Of a stretch of DNA of 64,000 nucleotides, positions 21,001-32,400 are shown piece after piece. Position numbers and translations under genes: made by a program. The stretch lies in NCBI GenBank assembly GCA_039105265.1, contig JAPFFF010000007.1, forward strand, positions 2,108,001-2,172,000. The letters are read 5' to 3'. Below the pieces are notes generated by a model that did not search any database, was not told the DNA's origin, and saw only the letters and a program-made list of their open reading frames with translations. The number at the start of each line of letters is the position of its first letter. Position 1 is the stretch's first letter. The DNA comes from Tritrichomonas musculus. Its lineage: Eukaryota > Parabasalia > Tritrichomonadida > Tritrichomonadidae.

Positions 21001-21584
21001 AGAAAGTTAATCAAGTAACTGAAGAAGCTATTGAAAAAGCTAAAGAAAACAAAGCTTTGAATGATTCAAGAATGACTTTCTTACAAATTCAAGATTGGCT
21101 CATTAGAATGTATGTTTTATGTAGTGGAGGCGTTTGCCAAGATGTAACAACAGCAGAAATGGAAAATACAGTTGAAGAAGTTTTACTTTCTTCCTTTGGT
21201 AACTTAGTTCAATCGAGAAAGATGGGAATTTTAAAGGCCGAAAAGAAATTACTTTCTCGACCTGATTTACGTGAAGAATTAGAAGGTAAATCAAATGAAG
21301 ATAGTCCTAATCAGAGTAAGAGCAAGAATAAGAAGGGAAAGAAAGTGTCTTTGAGACATTTGCTAATTATGATGATGCTTCTCATTAAAACAAAGAAACT
21401 AGCAGGAAATATGGAACAGAACACTTATGATTATGAAACCGTTGGTGGTTATGAGAAAAATAATATGAATCGTAATTCTTTAATGAATATGACCGAGGAA
21501 CATACTGAAGATGATATTTTCCCAAATTCCCCAACTAATCAGCCTCTCTCTCCTATAATGAACTATGGATCAGCTTTCCAGTAA
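18042..21584 (+). CDS. Large coiled-coil protein, trichomonad type, unknown function
   Basis: A 1180-residue protein dominated by coiled coil (roughly residues 600-1010, with heptads such as EKKLEKRENYLKQLNELLN), of the kind often automatically named 'viral A-type inclusion protein'. An acidic/Asn-rich, disordered segment (NTNNNNNDNNEGG) lies near residues 715-740. A more globular block, ASEDAAATNEKLLACVSGLF, sits near residue 330. Near the C-terminus a Trp-containing region ends in MENTVEEVLLSSFGNLVQSR, also seen in diverged form in the protein at 37792-41697, so the two are probably distant paralogues. A short atypical stretch, SLRHLLIMMMLLIKT, around 21340-21390 is unlike its surroundings. 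Likely a cytoskeletal or Golgi-tether-like scaffold, by inference only. Confidence 0.85.
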   Translation: MIDNDEDMLSETLEDFKLKKPYQALTKLLQEIDTQNIDLDINQSKFQELKKIVNDIHESANDRGSYGNRDFYSFLSTIFKAERLIQSQNEKTISNLSQNLKANGKNNLRTGGNDIQIDVDIQNENSYLNENQSKASTVGGPQASSSKEDGRSEVIQSITEHFNLENNSNDLPALINNLDKLVAESSNNLVRKVAQSFNLPISTNSSNIVTNLKEKINETYGKQAQNQTRKEDVMLDSDSSAATPLSPSDDPTDPQVSKSQLISTVRSLRNQIVILKDSIVTQDAILREFEGIPIKTDEIENILISDAPILTKIKNIINILSLSLFASEDAAATNEKLLACVSGLFRFITSLGQSKNSYTSLYSETPFEEMRSILLLQTERVSIFLNDHGMGIAQDNSLFESLLHQTGSLNMLDSVNKYLRTYIGKPKTAEGQQLYVLLMEAVTACDILRKFATEASKTCKQQMNDVRQLKDYSKNLERSMETQHIETITHIQENNDKVDETVSTVRSILRNAVLNENLKDIRPVIQALDAISPKNDRKHHGGRNSSRRTQRNSLSEATEEDDNDFAYTSDENRRNDEETTDTENSKSHYDYRREINDTEYINSLQNQIYQARDTIQDLKKSRENLLKQTQSDFLKVREQVNKKLEETKQKFKEKKAENRKLFLALKDTSEKYETLKADYDELRKSRGINIESENDIETKSTKSNKSSKSNRGADVNTNNNNNDNNEGGQENNDNNNDSDVDEGGFDDDQLKIIKEIQEQFIGTKEDYEKVLKSMRHEITEYQETKQREFDSAKESFEQILSKKQSQIDEEKQKYKLLRKKYDKLKEDVDKLNNKLVQSKQTEEEALDQAMKLSQKYQEIHDDFLSLEMAKNKIQEESDKTTNSMKNLLKEHIQLNDSYSQLSKELDDTRSNSTKVLQDTFSSIARLFPSYYDISMKLESDSIIQMLEKVRDKEKKLEKRENYLKQLNELLNVEKSSQLFEEVDNLKKKVNQVTEEAIEKAKENKALNDSRMTFLQIQDWLIRMYVLCSGGVCQDVTTAEMENTVEEVLLSSFGNLVQSRKMGILKAEKKLLSRPDLREELEGKSNEDSPNQSKSKNKKGKKVSLRHLLIMMMLLIKTKKLAGNMEQNTYDYETVGGYEKNNMNRNSLMNMTEEHTEDDIFPNSPTNQPLSPIMNYGSAFQ

Positions 21585-21935
21585 TTCATACGGATTTGAC
21601 AGAAATCATTTTTTTTTTTTTCATTCAGAACTTTTTAAAATAAAAACAAAAAATTAAGAATTTTTATAAAAAAATTTCAATTAAAAAATGGCCATTTCAA
21701 TTGAAAAAGTTTTTATTTAAATCTAACTTTAACTAAATGAAATTGAACAGAAATAAATAACAATCACAACATTTTAAATACAATTTACAAAGGTATTAAA
21801 TTAACAATTTATTTTATATAAGTAAAATACTATTAAAAATAATTATAAAATATATTCCGCATATATAAATTAAAAATGATAAAGGTTACCAAAATATTAA
21901 AAACAATAATAATATTAGATAACAAAAAGGAAAGT
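21585..21935. other. Short convergent intergenic spacer
   Basis: About 350 bp between the ends of two convergent genes. It is AT-rich, with a T run near 21610. Nothing else seen. Confidence 0.6.
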
Positions 21936-24086
21936 TCATGTTGAATTCGTTGTAGAATAATGCCGAAGGAGTCTTTGAGAAGCATTTCTTGTTTTCCCAC
22001 CTAAAGGTATCAAAGATTGCTTATTTTTCTTCTGATTATTATTTGAATCAGGTTCTTGAGCTTGCTTCATTTTAGAGTTTGAAGACGAAAAAGATGACGT
22101 TGATAGAGAAGATGACGAAGAAGAATATTTCGAAGGCAAATTTGGCGAATTAGTTGGGGTTATTGTTGATAACATACTAAATTCATCTTTTGGACCATCA
22201 CTATCATCAATATAAAAAACGCTTGGTGCTGATGAAGATGATGAAGATGCATCAGAATTAGCAACTAGAGTTAAGTTATTTTTGTTGCTTTTGGCTGCAG
22301 AAAGTTCAGTAATACGGTCATTGATTTGTTTTTCAGCATTTGCAGCTTCCTCACTAATTGAAGCAAACCTTAAGCTCGATTCTTCATTGAGAGATATAAT
22401 TTCCTCACGCTGCCTCATTAACAATGATTTAATTTTTGGATCATTAATAAGCAAATCTTTCTTATTTGGAATATGTACTCGAACATGAAGGATACTTTCT
22501 GGTTGAGAATGAAGCATTGGATGCCCAGAAATACGTGAAATTTTCAATGGAGAAGTGAAAAAATGGCTTTCTTTGCGATTTACAGATGGAGGTGACGAAC
22601 CAATACATTTGAGAACTTTAGTTGTATTAGTTCCAAGTTTAATTATATCAGCATCAATATTAGTTTGCTTATATTGCTTAATTGCATTTTTTTGGGTGAA
22701 TGAAGAGTGACTATCACACGTGTCATCATAAAGATCATCATGCCGAATTCTCCTATTACTATTACGATTTTTATTTCTTGTTCTACTACTTCTCTTCGAT
22801 GTTACATGTATAATCGGACGGTTATAATTAAATTGAATATCATCATCAATTTCACTAATACTCTTGAGTTCTTCTCGGTGACGTTCGATCATAGAAATAA
22901 TGTCTTTTCGATATTTCTCCTTTTCATCCTTATATTTGCGAGCATATCTATCATGAACTTCTGTTAAGGCGCTTTTCAGAGATGAAATATCGTTTTCTAA
23001 TTTAAGCATTGATCGACTGGCATTTGTAAAAAGTGATTTTAGTCCAGGAGCATTATTTCCATTATTATTTCGTGAATCTGAAATAAAACTTGTACTTTCA
23101 TTTTTGATTATATCAGAAATTGGGCTATCCAGCATTTCTTCAGATTTATGAGTATTAGCATCGACATCATCGCCTTCAATATTAGTATCAAATATAAAAC
23201 TTGGAGTTTTAGGAGAAGGAGTTGTGATATCATTAAAAACAATTGATTTTGTATCCAGTTTACCTGCATTACTATTTCCTGTATTCACAAATGTTGAACA
23301 TGGGCTAGATACTGTATTTTGAACGGCGAATGGGCTTGACATGTAAGGTTTTAACTTTGAACTAGTAACTAGATTCAAATTAATTAAGTTTTTATTACTT
23401 GTTCTATTAATTCCACTTTTAGTGAAGGGAGACGATGAATTTGATTGATTTATTACGGTCTTTTCGTTATCATTAAAATTATTTTGAATTTTATTATCAA
23501 TATTAACAGTTGCATAACTACGTTCAAAAGTTGATGTTTTTGGGCTTGGCGATGAATTGACATTTGAATATCTAAATGTATTACTATCATTGATGCTATT
23601 CTCAAGGCTATTAAGTTTAAAATTAAAACTTGCTGATTCTCCAGGGTAATATTCAAAATCTCCAATAAAATCATCTTCCTGATCATTTGTACGAGGCGAT
23701 TCAATAAAGTCGGGCTTGAGAATTTTTTGATTTGGTAATAAAAGCGGGGGAGGTTGAAAGTTATGAAGCCTATTACTGAAGTTTTTATTTTCATCTAATT
23801 TATTGTCATTACTATCTTTTGTTTCTGAAAACGTAGGCTGGCTATTAAAATAAACAGCAGGACTTGATGATGCTATGTTTCCTGTTAAATTTTGATTGTT
23901 ATTAATTGGGCTGGGAAGAGGAGGAAAATTTATATTTTGCGAAGAAGAAGTACCAAAACCAAGTAATTGCGCGATTGGAGAATCTAACAGAGAAGATTGC
24001 GATGTATGCGTAGATTTATAAGAAGGCACTGGCGAATTAAATTCTTGCTTTGGTGGAGTAATCTGCAGATTAAGATGATTATTCAT
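21936..24086 (-). CDS. Ser/Asn-rich disordered protein with short coiled coils, unknown function
   Basis: A 716-residue protein I do not recognise. Most of it is low-complexity Ser, Asn and Pro with many SP and TP sites (NSPVPS, LLDSPIAQ, SSPSPKTS). Two helical segments stand out: about residues 345-415 (SMLKLENDISSLKSALTEVH and a Lys/Glu-rich continuation) and about 530-600 (LLMRQREEIISLNEESSLRF). A basic patch, SRTRNKNRNSNRRIRHDD, lies between them. There is no signal peptide or membrane segment. The start is the first ATG; no close TCA initiator is obvious, unlike at most neighbours. Probably a phospho-regulated scaffold, by inference. Confidence 0.8.
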   Translation of the reverse strand: MNNHLNLQITPPKQEFNSPVPSYKSTHTSQSSLLDSPIAQLLGFGTSSSQNINFPPLPSPINNNQNLTGNIASSSPAVYFNSQPTFSETKDSNDNKLDENKNFSNRLHNFQPPPLLLPNQKILKPDFIESPRTNDQEDDFIGDFEYYPGESASFNFKLNSLENSINDSNTFRYSNVNSSPSPKTSTFERSYATVNIDNKIQNNFNDNEKTVINQSNSSSPFTKSGINRTSNKNLINLNLVTSSKLKPYMSSPFAVQNTVSSPCSTFVNTGNSNAGKLDTKSIVFNDITTPSPKTPSFIFDTNIEGDDVDANTHKSEEMLDSPISDIIKNESTSFISDSRNNNGNNAPGLKSLFTNASRSMLKLENDISSLKSALTEVHDRYARKYKDEKEKYRKDIISMIERHREELKSISEIDDDIQFNYNRPIIHVTSKRSSRTRNKNRNSNRRIRHDDLYDDTCDSHSSFTQKNAIKQYKQTNIDADIIKLGTNTTKVLKCIGSSPPSVNRKESHFFTSPLKISRISGHPMLHSQPESILHVRVHIPNKKDLLINDPKIKSLLMRQREEIISLNEESSLRFASISEEAANAEKQINDRITELSAAKSNKNNLTLVANSDASSSSSSAPSVFYIDDSDGPKDEFSMLSTITPTNSPNLPSKYSSSSSSLSTSSFSSSNSKMKQAQEPDSNNNQKKNKQSLIPLGGKTRNASQRLLRHYSTTNST

Positions 24087-24661
24087 TAATAAATCTAAAT
24101 TAAAATTTATAAATTTCTATTTTTATATGGTCAATTTTTTAATTTTGTGCGTATATTTGGTAGTTTATAATTCAAAATTTCTTTCAAATTTTATTTTAGA
24201 AATTGATTATTTTCACAATTCTACGATAAATCGTTCGAATTTTTGTAAAATTTCAAACGATCTGGATTCAAATTTGAATTAATTTTAGTACAAACAATTT
24301 ATACTATATCTGTAAATTCCTTCTAGATTATAATATTATTATAAAACAAAACAAAAACCATTTGATTCATATTTAGTACAATTTTATTAATTCAATTTTT
24401 TTAATTGATTTATTAAACTTTTTGAAAACTGATATCAAAAATATGAAAGTTGATTTTTCGTTTGATCAACTTAAATAAAGAAACAAGAAACAAAAAAAAA
24501 AAAATTAATAAGAAAATATAAATTGTAATAAAGGATCTTGCTCTAACAACAATTAAAAACATTGATTTATAATAAATTGGATTATTAATTTAAAGCTTTT
24601 AGGCAAAAAAAGAATATTTAAATATTAAATTACTAACAGAAACAATAGTACATATTTTGAA
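24087..24661. other. Intergenic, AT-rich
   Basis: Spacer between two minus-strand genes; it contains the promoter of the downstream one. No gene or clear repeat. Confidence 0.55.
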
Positions 24662-25633
24662 TTATTCAAAAATAGACATTCCATCTAAATCATCAAAACA
24701 ATCATCTGCCAAGCAATCAAAAAAGTTCATTGTTGGCTGGGGGATACTTTCCTGATGTATATATTTAGGAACATCTTGATTTTCAAGAGAATTGGCAGCT
24801 GATTGATTGCCATTATTGGAATTGAAAATTGATTGAGTGTTATCATTTTGTGGTAGTTTAGTAATGCTATTACCTCTGTTTAATGATCTGCTTATAGCAC
24901 CTCTGCGATTCTCAGTAGATCTTGAGCTTATGATGGGGATTTCACGATTTCTTCCGTGGTTACTAGTTTTATTTACATGTACAACATTAATCTTGGCACG
25001 AATGGTCCATTGCCTGATTTCAATACAGTTATCTTTTAGGAATGGAAAATAATTGGTCAATTTAGCTGCATAATCAGTTGTGTTTTCTACATTTGACAGT
25101 CCTAGAGATTTGAACAAATCATTTACTGATGATTTACATCTGGAGATCAATTTGGTGAGCTGTCTTGTACATACTGCACAGGCTTCTTTTTTTGCATCAT
25201 CCAACCATACCAGCCCACAAACAAGAGCCCGATAAGATGTTTGACTAATGGCACCACTGTATATGTAAGAATTTATTCTATAAAGGATTGAAACAAATTT
25301 TTTAGCTTTATCTTTTCTAACAGTCCTTGTGATGAAAGGTTTAATATCATTTTTTAAGCTTAAGTATCCTTGCTTATCTTCATTTGAAAGGTACCACCAG
25401 TACATTGGAAGGTCATTATCTGCATCATCAAAGGATATTTCATCAGTTGGATCATAATGATTGGGTATGTTACCAGCATTTGTTGCATATGATATTGCAT
25501 TCTGACCTTGCCACATGGTTGGCATTTCTGTTAATGAGCTATCCACATACTGTGGGAAAGATGACATGGGACCAGCGCCAGCACTTCTGGTCGAAGACCT
25601 TTGATCTTGGCCATTCCTATTATTACTCATCAT
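24662..25633 (-). CDS. Initiator-binding-domain (IBD) protein, IBP39-like transcription factor
   Basis: A 323-residue protein with the trichomonad transcription-initiator DNA-binding domain (IBD family) at about residues 75-205: LPMYWWYLSNEDKQGYLSLK, then YRALVCGLVWL, then the conserved VCTRQLTKLISRCKSSVNDL. In Trichomonas vaginalis the founding member IBP39 binds the core-promoter initiator (Inr) and helps recruit RNA polymerase II. Here the domain is preceded by about 75 disordered residues and followed by a basic Ser/Asn-rich linker and an acidic C-terminus (FFDCLADDCFDDLDGM) that could contact the transcription machinery. The extra N-terminus suggests a paralogue rather than the IBP39 orthologue. 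It is divergently placed to the large CFAP97-like gene. Confidence 0.85.
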   Translation of the reverse strand: MMSNNRNGQDQRSSTRSAGAGPMSSFPQYVDSSLTEMPTMWQGQNAISYATNAGNIPNHYDPTDEISFDDADNDLPMYWWYLSNEDKQGYLSLKNDIKPFITRTVRKDKAKKFVSILYRINSYIYSGAISQTSYRALVCGLVWLDDAKKEACAVCTRQLTKLISRCKSSVNDLFKSLGLSNVENTTDYAAKLTNYFPFLKDNCIEIRQWTIRAKINVVHVNKTSNHGRNREIPIISSRSTENRRGAISRSLNRGNSITKLPQNDNTQSIFNSNNGNQSAANSLENQDVPKYIHQESIPQPTMNFFDCLADDCFDDLDGMSIFE

Positions 25634-26407
25634 ATCTAAAAAATGATGAAATCAACTAAATTGAATTGACATTCAAAAATCTTCACAAAAAGTAAGAAGT
25701 TATGATTTTCGGCGACAATTTTGACATGTTAAAATTGCTCCTTTTTTCCCCCACGTTTTATTTCAAATTTTTAAATTTTCACCCAATGAAGAAAAATAAA
25801 AAATATCAACGCTCCCAATGAAATATATCTTATTATTTGTTTTTTTTAACTTTGGCTCATATCACCTCATAAATGTAACCATATTCTTTATATTGTTTTT
25901 TATTATTTTACTCAATTTAGGAATCATAATAATATTGTAATTTATCAAGGAGCATTCGAGTTTTTGGAATCCAAAATTGATCAAGGATCTTATATGTGAT
26001 CACATAATATTTGATTTTTTAAAATAAATTTAATCAGGATCGAAAAAGATATCATTTTTAAAATAATAGAATATATTTCTTTTATATATATAAACCCAAT
26101 TAAACTTGAATACATTTATAATCAATTTTTGATTATGAAAAACTTTTCTACAAATAAAAAAATGAAAAATTCCAGTTTTTTTGGTTTAAAAACTATTATA
26201 TTTAGGCTCATTTTCACCTCAGATATAATTAAATACCCAAATATTAGTCATTATCTGTTCTATAAATCAATCTAAAATTTTTGTAAAATATGATTTAAAA
26301 ATTTTTGCCAAAAATTAGTTTAGAGAATTAATAATTCATTGTATAATAGCTTTTTTGATTTTCTTTTTATTTTCAAAGAATAAATTAAATTGCTTTTTTC
26401 ATTTTGA
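25634..26407. other. Divergent promoter region, AT-rich
   Basis: About 770 bp between the divergent IBD gene and the CFAP97-type gene. A TCATTTTGA ends directly at the ATG at 26408; TCATCATTTTTT lies just upstream of the IBD start on the other strand. Nothing else seen. Confidence 0.55.
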
Positions 26408-29400
26408 ATGGAAAATATTAATTGCACATTTATGAAAAAGTTTCACTTTATTTTAAAAAGTTCATTACCTTTTGAAAAATTGATTATAAAAAGATATAAT
26501 TCATTGAAAAAAATACGTTGTTTTTTATTAAAACAATTTTTTAATTTGATGTCCCTCCTTCATCCTTTTGCTAATGCATCGCCTGTCCTTGAACTCAAAC
26601 TTAGGCAAAAGGCATATAAAAAACACGTTGAAAATCTTCAAAATATGAAACCAAGCCTTGATGTTTCCACACCTCAAGTTGCTCCACGAATAGCTTATTA
26701 TCAACAACGAATGACAAAAGAACGACTTGTTCAACTTCAAATTGAAAACGAAAATCTTCGACTCGTTAAGCAAGTTGCTTTAGAAAATGAAACTACCAGA
26801 AGGAAAATCCAAACTCGTTCGGAAAGAAGAAATGAACCAAAAACAAAAGATTGGGTTGATGAACTTTTCGAGCAAGAAGCCATTCTTGGAATGGAGCCTG
26901 GCTATCGCCCTTCAACAACAGTTAAAAATCGCGCTTATACAACTCAATCTGGATATAGATCACCGAATAATATTAAAATAAGACAAAAAGTAATTAATGA
27001 CGATGGAATGACCGTCGTTGACGATTCGGTAAAAACAAAACAACATCCACATATGATTCGACCATTTAGGCAGCCTCGAAAATTAAATCAACCTATTTTT
27101 ATGCCACCTAGTGGACACAAAACAAATGGACAATCGAAATTACCACTTATTAAACAACCAAAGAAAGATTCAACTCCCATTTTACAAGAGATTCCACTTG
27201 ATGAAGATAATTCTGAAGTAAATAATTCTCAAAATGATACTTTACAAGATATTTCTTCAACAAATAACGCATTAAAAGATAATTCTTTATACGATAATAA
27301 AAATACTTTCGAAAATGATAAAACACAGAAAACTCAAAAAAATTCCTCAACCAAACCCAAACTTTCATTTTTCGTTTCAGATGATAAAGATCTTGTTGAT
27401 ATTAAGCCAGAAAACTTATTTTCAGAAAACATGGGTTCTTCATTCAGTTATAAAGGCGGTCCAAAAAAGGCGTCAAAAGATCCATACGAAGGGAAAGATT
27501 TACTACTTCCAGAACCACAGCAGCCATTTGAAACTGACAAGGAAAGTCAAGATATTATTGATTCTGAAAAATTAACAGCTCAAATAGAAAACAAAGAAAC
27601 AATAGATGATAAAAAAGAAGATGAAAATGAAACCAAAGAAGAGTTTACAAATAATGAAGAAGATAATAAAGATCAAGAAAAAGAGTCAGTTACTGAAGAA
27701 GAAAATAATAAAGATCAAGGAAAAGAGCAAATTACTGAAGAAGAAGAAAAAGCTGAAATCAACAATGACATTTTAGGAAACACATTAGATACGTTGACAA
27801 ATAATCTTTTAAATGATGAAAACAAAGAAGAAGAACCAGACCAAAATGTTCGAACTCTTGAATCAGATCAAACTCAAGAAAACCAAGGTGGGACAGAAAA
27901 GAGTGATGAAGAAGAGAATAAAGAAGCAGAGATAAACAATGATAATGAAGAAACAAGCAAACCAATTCAAAATGATGATGAAGAAAAAGTAAAATCAAAT
28001 GAAAATATAGAAGAAGAAGAAGAATCAAATGATGAAACTAATGAAACTCAAGAAAAAGCTCCACTTGCCTCACTTGCTGGCTCTATGCTATCTGCGCTTA
28101 CCAAATCTCCGTCTTCTCAACAAGAAACGCCTGAAAATCAAGAAAATGAAGAAGATGAAGGAAACAAGGACGTGGAGGAAGATAATAATGAAAAAGAAAA
28201 AATTGTTAATAAACTGGAACCAATTCTCCCTCAAACAATAGAGTCAGCTGAACCACAAAATGAAGATGATAAAGTAGCAACGCACGAAGAAGGTGAAAGT
28301 CAAAACCGCTCATTATCTAATGAAGAAGATATCCAAAAATCATTAATAACAGAGGAAGAAGATGAAAATGAAAGCGATAGTAAAAAACAAGAAGAGAAAA
28401 ATGATAATGTTGAAAGTGATGCTAACCCACTTTCTTCTTTGGTTGATTCGATCACATCTGCAATTTCAGGGACAAATCCTGATCAAACAGACCCCTCGAA
28501 AAAAGAAGAAGAAAATCAAACAGAAATTACAGAAGAAAAATCAATTCAATCAGAAAAACAAGAAAATAAAGAAAATCAAGCCAAAATTTCTGATCAAATG
28601 CAACAGGCTCTCAACGAAGCTGTTGATAATATTGACACGAATAACAATGAACAAGAATCTAAAGACAAAACAGACGAAACAAACGAAGATAAAGAAAATA
28701 TTGATGAAACGAATAAAGAAGAAGAAATAGAAAAACCAAAAGAAACAATTACAAATGAAAATGAACAAGAAAATACAACTGATATGAAAGAACAAGAAAA
28801 CGAAGAAAATCAAACCAAATTTACAAATCAACTTCAACAAACTCTCACCAAAGCTATAGACAATATTGACAAAAAATTAGAAGAACAAGAACTTAATGAA
28901 AAAACCGAAGAAACAAACAAAGAAAATGAGCAATTAGAAAATAAGGTTCAAGATGAAGATAATAAAGAAAATCAAATTGAAACGGAGGAACAAGAAAACA
29001 AGAAAAACCAAACAAAAATTATGGATCAACTTCAACAAGCTCTATCAAAAGCTGTTGATAACATAGATAATGATGTTATAGACCCAGAAATTAATGAAAA
29101 AACAAACAAAGAACAAGAAAAATCAATTGAAGAGGAAGAACCAAATGAAAATAAAGCAACAAATGAGGAAGAAAAGGAATCTCTAAGTAATGGACTTCAA
29201 AAAATGACAGCTTCTCTTGTTAATGCAGTTACAAACACAGACCAAACTAAAGCGAACAATAACAAATCCAATAAAAAAGAAATTGAATCTCAACAAGAAA
29301 AAGAAGCACAACAACAAGAAGAAACCCCTGAAAAACAAGAAAAATTAGATCTTAATCCACTCTCAAAAATTACAGACAACATTACTTCTGAAGTCCAAAA

Positions 29401-32400
29401 CAACGAAGAAAACTCAGATTCCAAACAATCAAATGATAACCAAATAGAAGATTCACAAAACAAAGCAAATGAACTCGAGCAACAAGAAAAAGAAACAACA
29501 GAAACAGAAACAGCAGAAACAGAAGAACAAGATATTAACAAAAATGACAATGAAACTAAAGGAATTAAGAGTATTGCTAACTCAATTACTTCAGCATTTC
29601 AAAACCAAAATAAAACGGAAGATGAAGAAGCAAAAGAAGAACAAAAACAAACAGAAAAAACCCAAGAAGACCAAAAAGAAAATGATCAAGAAGATCAAAA
29701 ATTAGATGACAAATCTGGTTTGAATTCAATTGCTAAGTCAATTGCATCCGTTTTTGAAGGAACAAATCAAGAAGAACAAAAACAGGCAGAAAATAAAGAT
29801 GAAAAAGAAAACCAGCAAGATAAGGAAGAATCAGAAACAGCAAAATCAGAAAATCAAGAACAACCAGAATCACAGCAGCAACAAGAAGAAAACAAAGAAA
29901 ATGAAGAACAAAAACAAACAGAAAATGATCAAGAAGATCAAAAATTAAATGAAAAATCTGCTTTGAATTTAATTGCTAAGTCAATTACATCTGCTTTTGA
30001 AGAACCAAAACAAGCAGAACAAAAACAGACAGAAAATAAAGACGAAAAACAAAAACAGACCGAAAATAAAGAAGCAGAACAAAAACAGACAGAAAATAAA
30101 GACGAAGAACCTAAAGATGAAAAAGAACAAAAATCAGAAGAAGAAGTAAAGAAGCTTAATAATAATTCAGGCTTAAATTTAATTGCTAGTTCAATTGCAT
30201 CAACTTTTGAAAACTCAAGCAATGATGAAAACCAACCAAAAGAAACAGAGAAAGAACAAAACGTTGAATCAAATCAAGAAGAAGAAAAGAAAATTGAAGT
30301 TCAAAATGAAAATAAGAAATTAGATGAAAAATCAGGTTTAGGTGAAATTGCAAAAGCAATTTCATCAACTTTTAATGACCAAAATAAAGATGATGAAAAC
30401 CAAAAAGAAGATACTGAAAAGAAACAACAAGAAGAAATAGAAAAGAAAGAACTAAAAACAGAAATAAAAGACAATGATGAAACAAAAGATGATCAGCAAA
30501 AAGAAGAGAAGAAATTAGGAGAAGAATCAGGTTTAAATGGAATTGCGAATGCAATCACATCTGTGTTTGATAATCAAAAGAAAGAAGAAGTTCAACAAAA
30601 AGATACAGAAAATAAAGAAGAAGAAAAACAAGAAGAATTAGAAAATAAAGAAGTTGATAATCATAAAGAAGAAGAAACTAAACCAGAAGAAAAGAAATTA
30701 GGTGGAAAATCAGGTTTAAATGGAATTGCGAATGCAATCACATCTGTGTTTGATAATCAAAAGAAAGAAGAAGTTCAACAAAAAGATACAGAAAATAAAG
30801 AAGTTCAACAAGAAGATACAGAAAATAAAGAAGAAGAAAAACAAGAAGAAATTGAAAAGAAAGAAGAAGAACAAGAAGAATTAGAAAATAAAGAAGTTGA
30901 TAATCATAAAGAAGAAGAAACTAAACCAGAAGAAAAGAAATTAGGCGAAGAATCAGGATTGGGAGGAATTGTAAAAGCTATCTCATCAGCATTAAATGAA
31001 CAAAAGAACGAAAATGAAGAAGTAAATCAGCAAGAAGCAGAAAAGAAAGATGAAAAACAAGACCAAGAAGAAACCGAAAAGAAAGAAGTTGTGAAGAAAG
31101 ACGAAACAGAAAACCAAAAAGATTTGGAAAATGAAGAAAATACCAAAACAGAAGAAAAGAAACTAAATGAAAGTTCTGGCTTAAATGGTATTGCAGATGC
31201 AATTACATCTGTATTTGATAACCAAAAGAAAGAAGAAACAGAAACTAAAGATAAAAAAGATGAAGCAGAAATTAAAGATGAGAAAGAAGAAGCAGAAACA
31301 AAAGATGAGAAGGAAGAAGCAGAAACAAAAGATGAGAAGGAAGAAGCAGAAACAAAAGATGAGAAGGAAGAAGCAGAAACAAAAGATGAGAAGGAAGAAG
31401 CAGAAACAAAAGATGAGAAGGAAGAAGCAGAAAAGAAACCAGAAGAGATAGAAAAGAAAGAAGCAGATAACGAAAAAAATATAGAAGACAACAAAGAAGA
31501 AACTAAAACAGAAGAGAAAAAGTTGGGTGAAGAATCAGGATTGAGCGGAATTGCAAAAGCTATTTCATCAGCTTTCAATGGCCAAAAGAACGAAAAAGAA
31601 GCTGAAAATCAACAAGAAACAGAAAAGAAAGACCAAGAGCAAGAAGAGCAAAAGCAACCGGAAGAAACAGAAGAAAATCCAGATGAAAAGAAACCAAAAG
31701 AAAGTTCTGGTTTAGGCGAAATTGCGAAGTCAATTACGAACGTTTTTGACAACCAAAAGAATGACACAGAAAACAAAGAAGAAGAAGAAAAGAAACCTGA
31801 AAATCAAGAAGAAGAAAAGAAACCACCCAAGACTGATCAAAATACAGACAAACAATTAAATAAGATTGAACCAAGTTCGACACCAGCTTCAGATGAACAG
31901 AAGGATGACGAAAAACCCGAAGAAAACAAATTAAACCAAAGCACTGGCTTAAAAGCAATTGCAAAATCAATTGAAGCCACTTTTAATGAACAAAACAAAG
32001 AAGAACAACAAGAAAATACAGAGACAGAAAAGAAAGAAGAAAAAGAAAACAAAGAAGAAAAAGAAAACAAAGAAGAAGTTCAACAAGAAAAGAAAGAAGA
32101 AGAAGTTCAACAAGAAAACAAAGAAGAAGAAGAAGTTCAACAAGAAAAGAAAGAAGAAGAAGTTCAACAAGAAAAGAAAGAAGAAGTTCAACAAGAAAAG
32201 AAAGACGATGAAGTAAAAGGAGATGAGGTTGCTGGACTGGGAACTATTGCACAATCTATCGCCTCTGCTCTCAATGGTGAAACTAAAGCTGAGAAAGATC
32301 AAAACAGCGAACAGCCCAAAAAAGAGAAGAAGAAAATCAAAAAGAAGCCTTCAAAGATCAAGAAAGTAGCAAAGAAAGAAGAATCACAAAAAACAACCGA

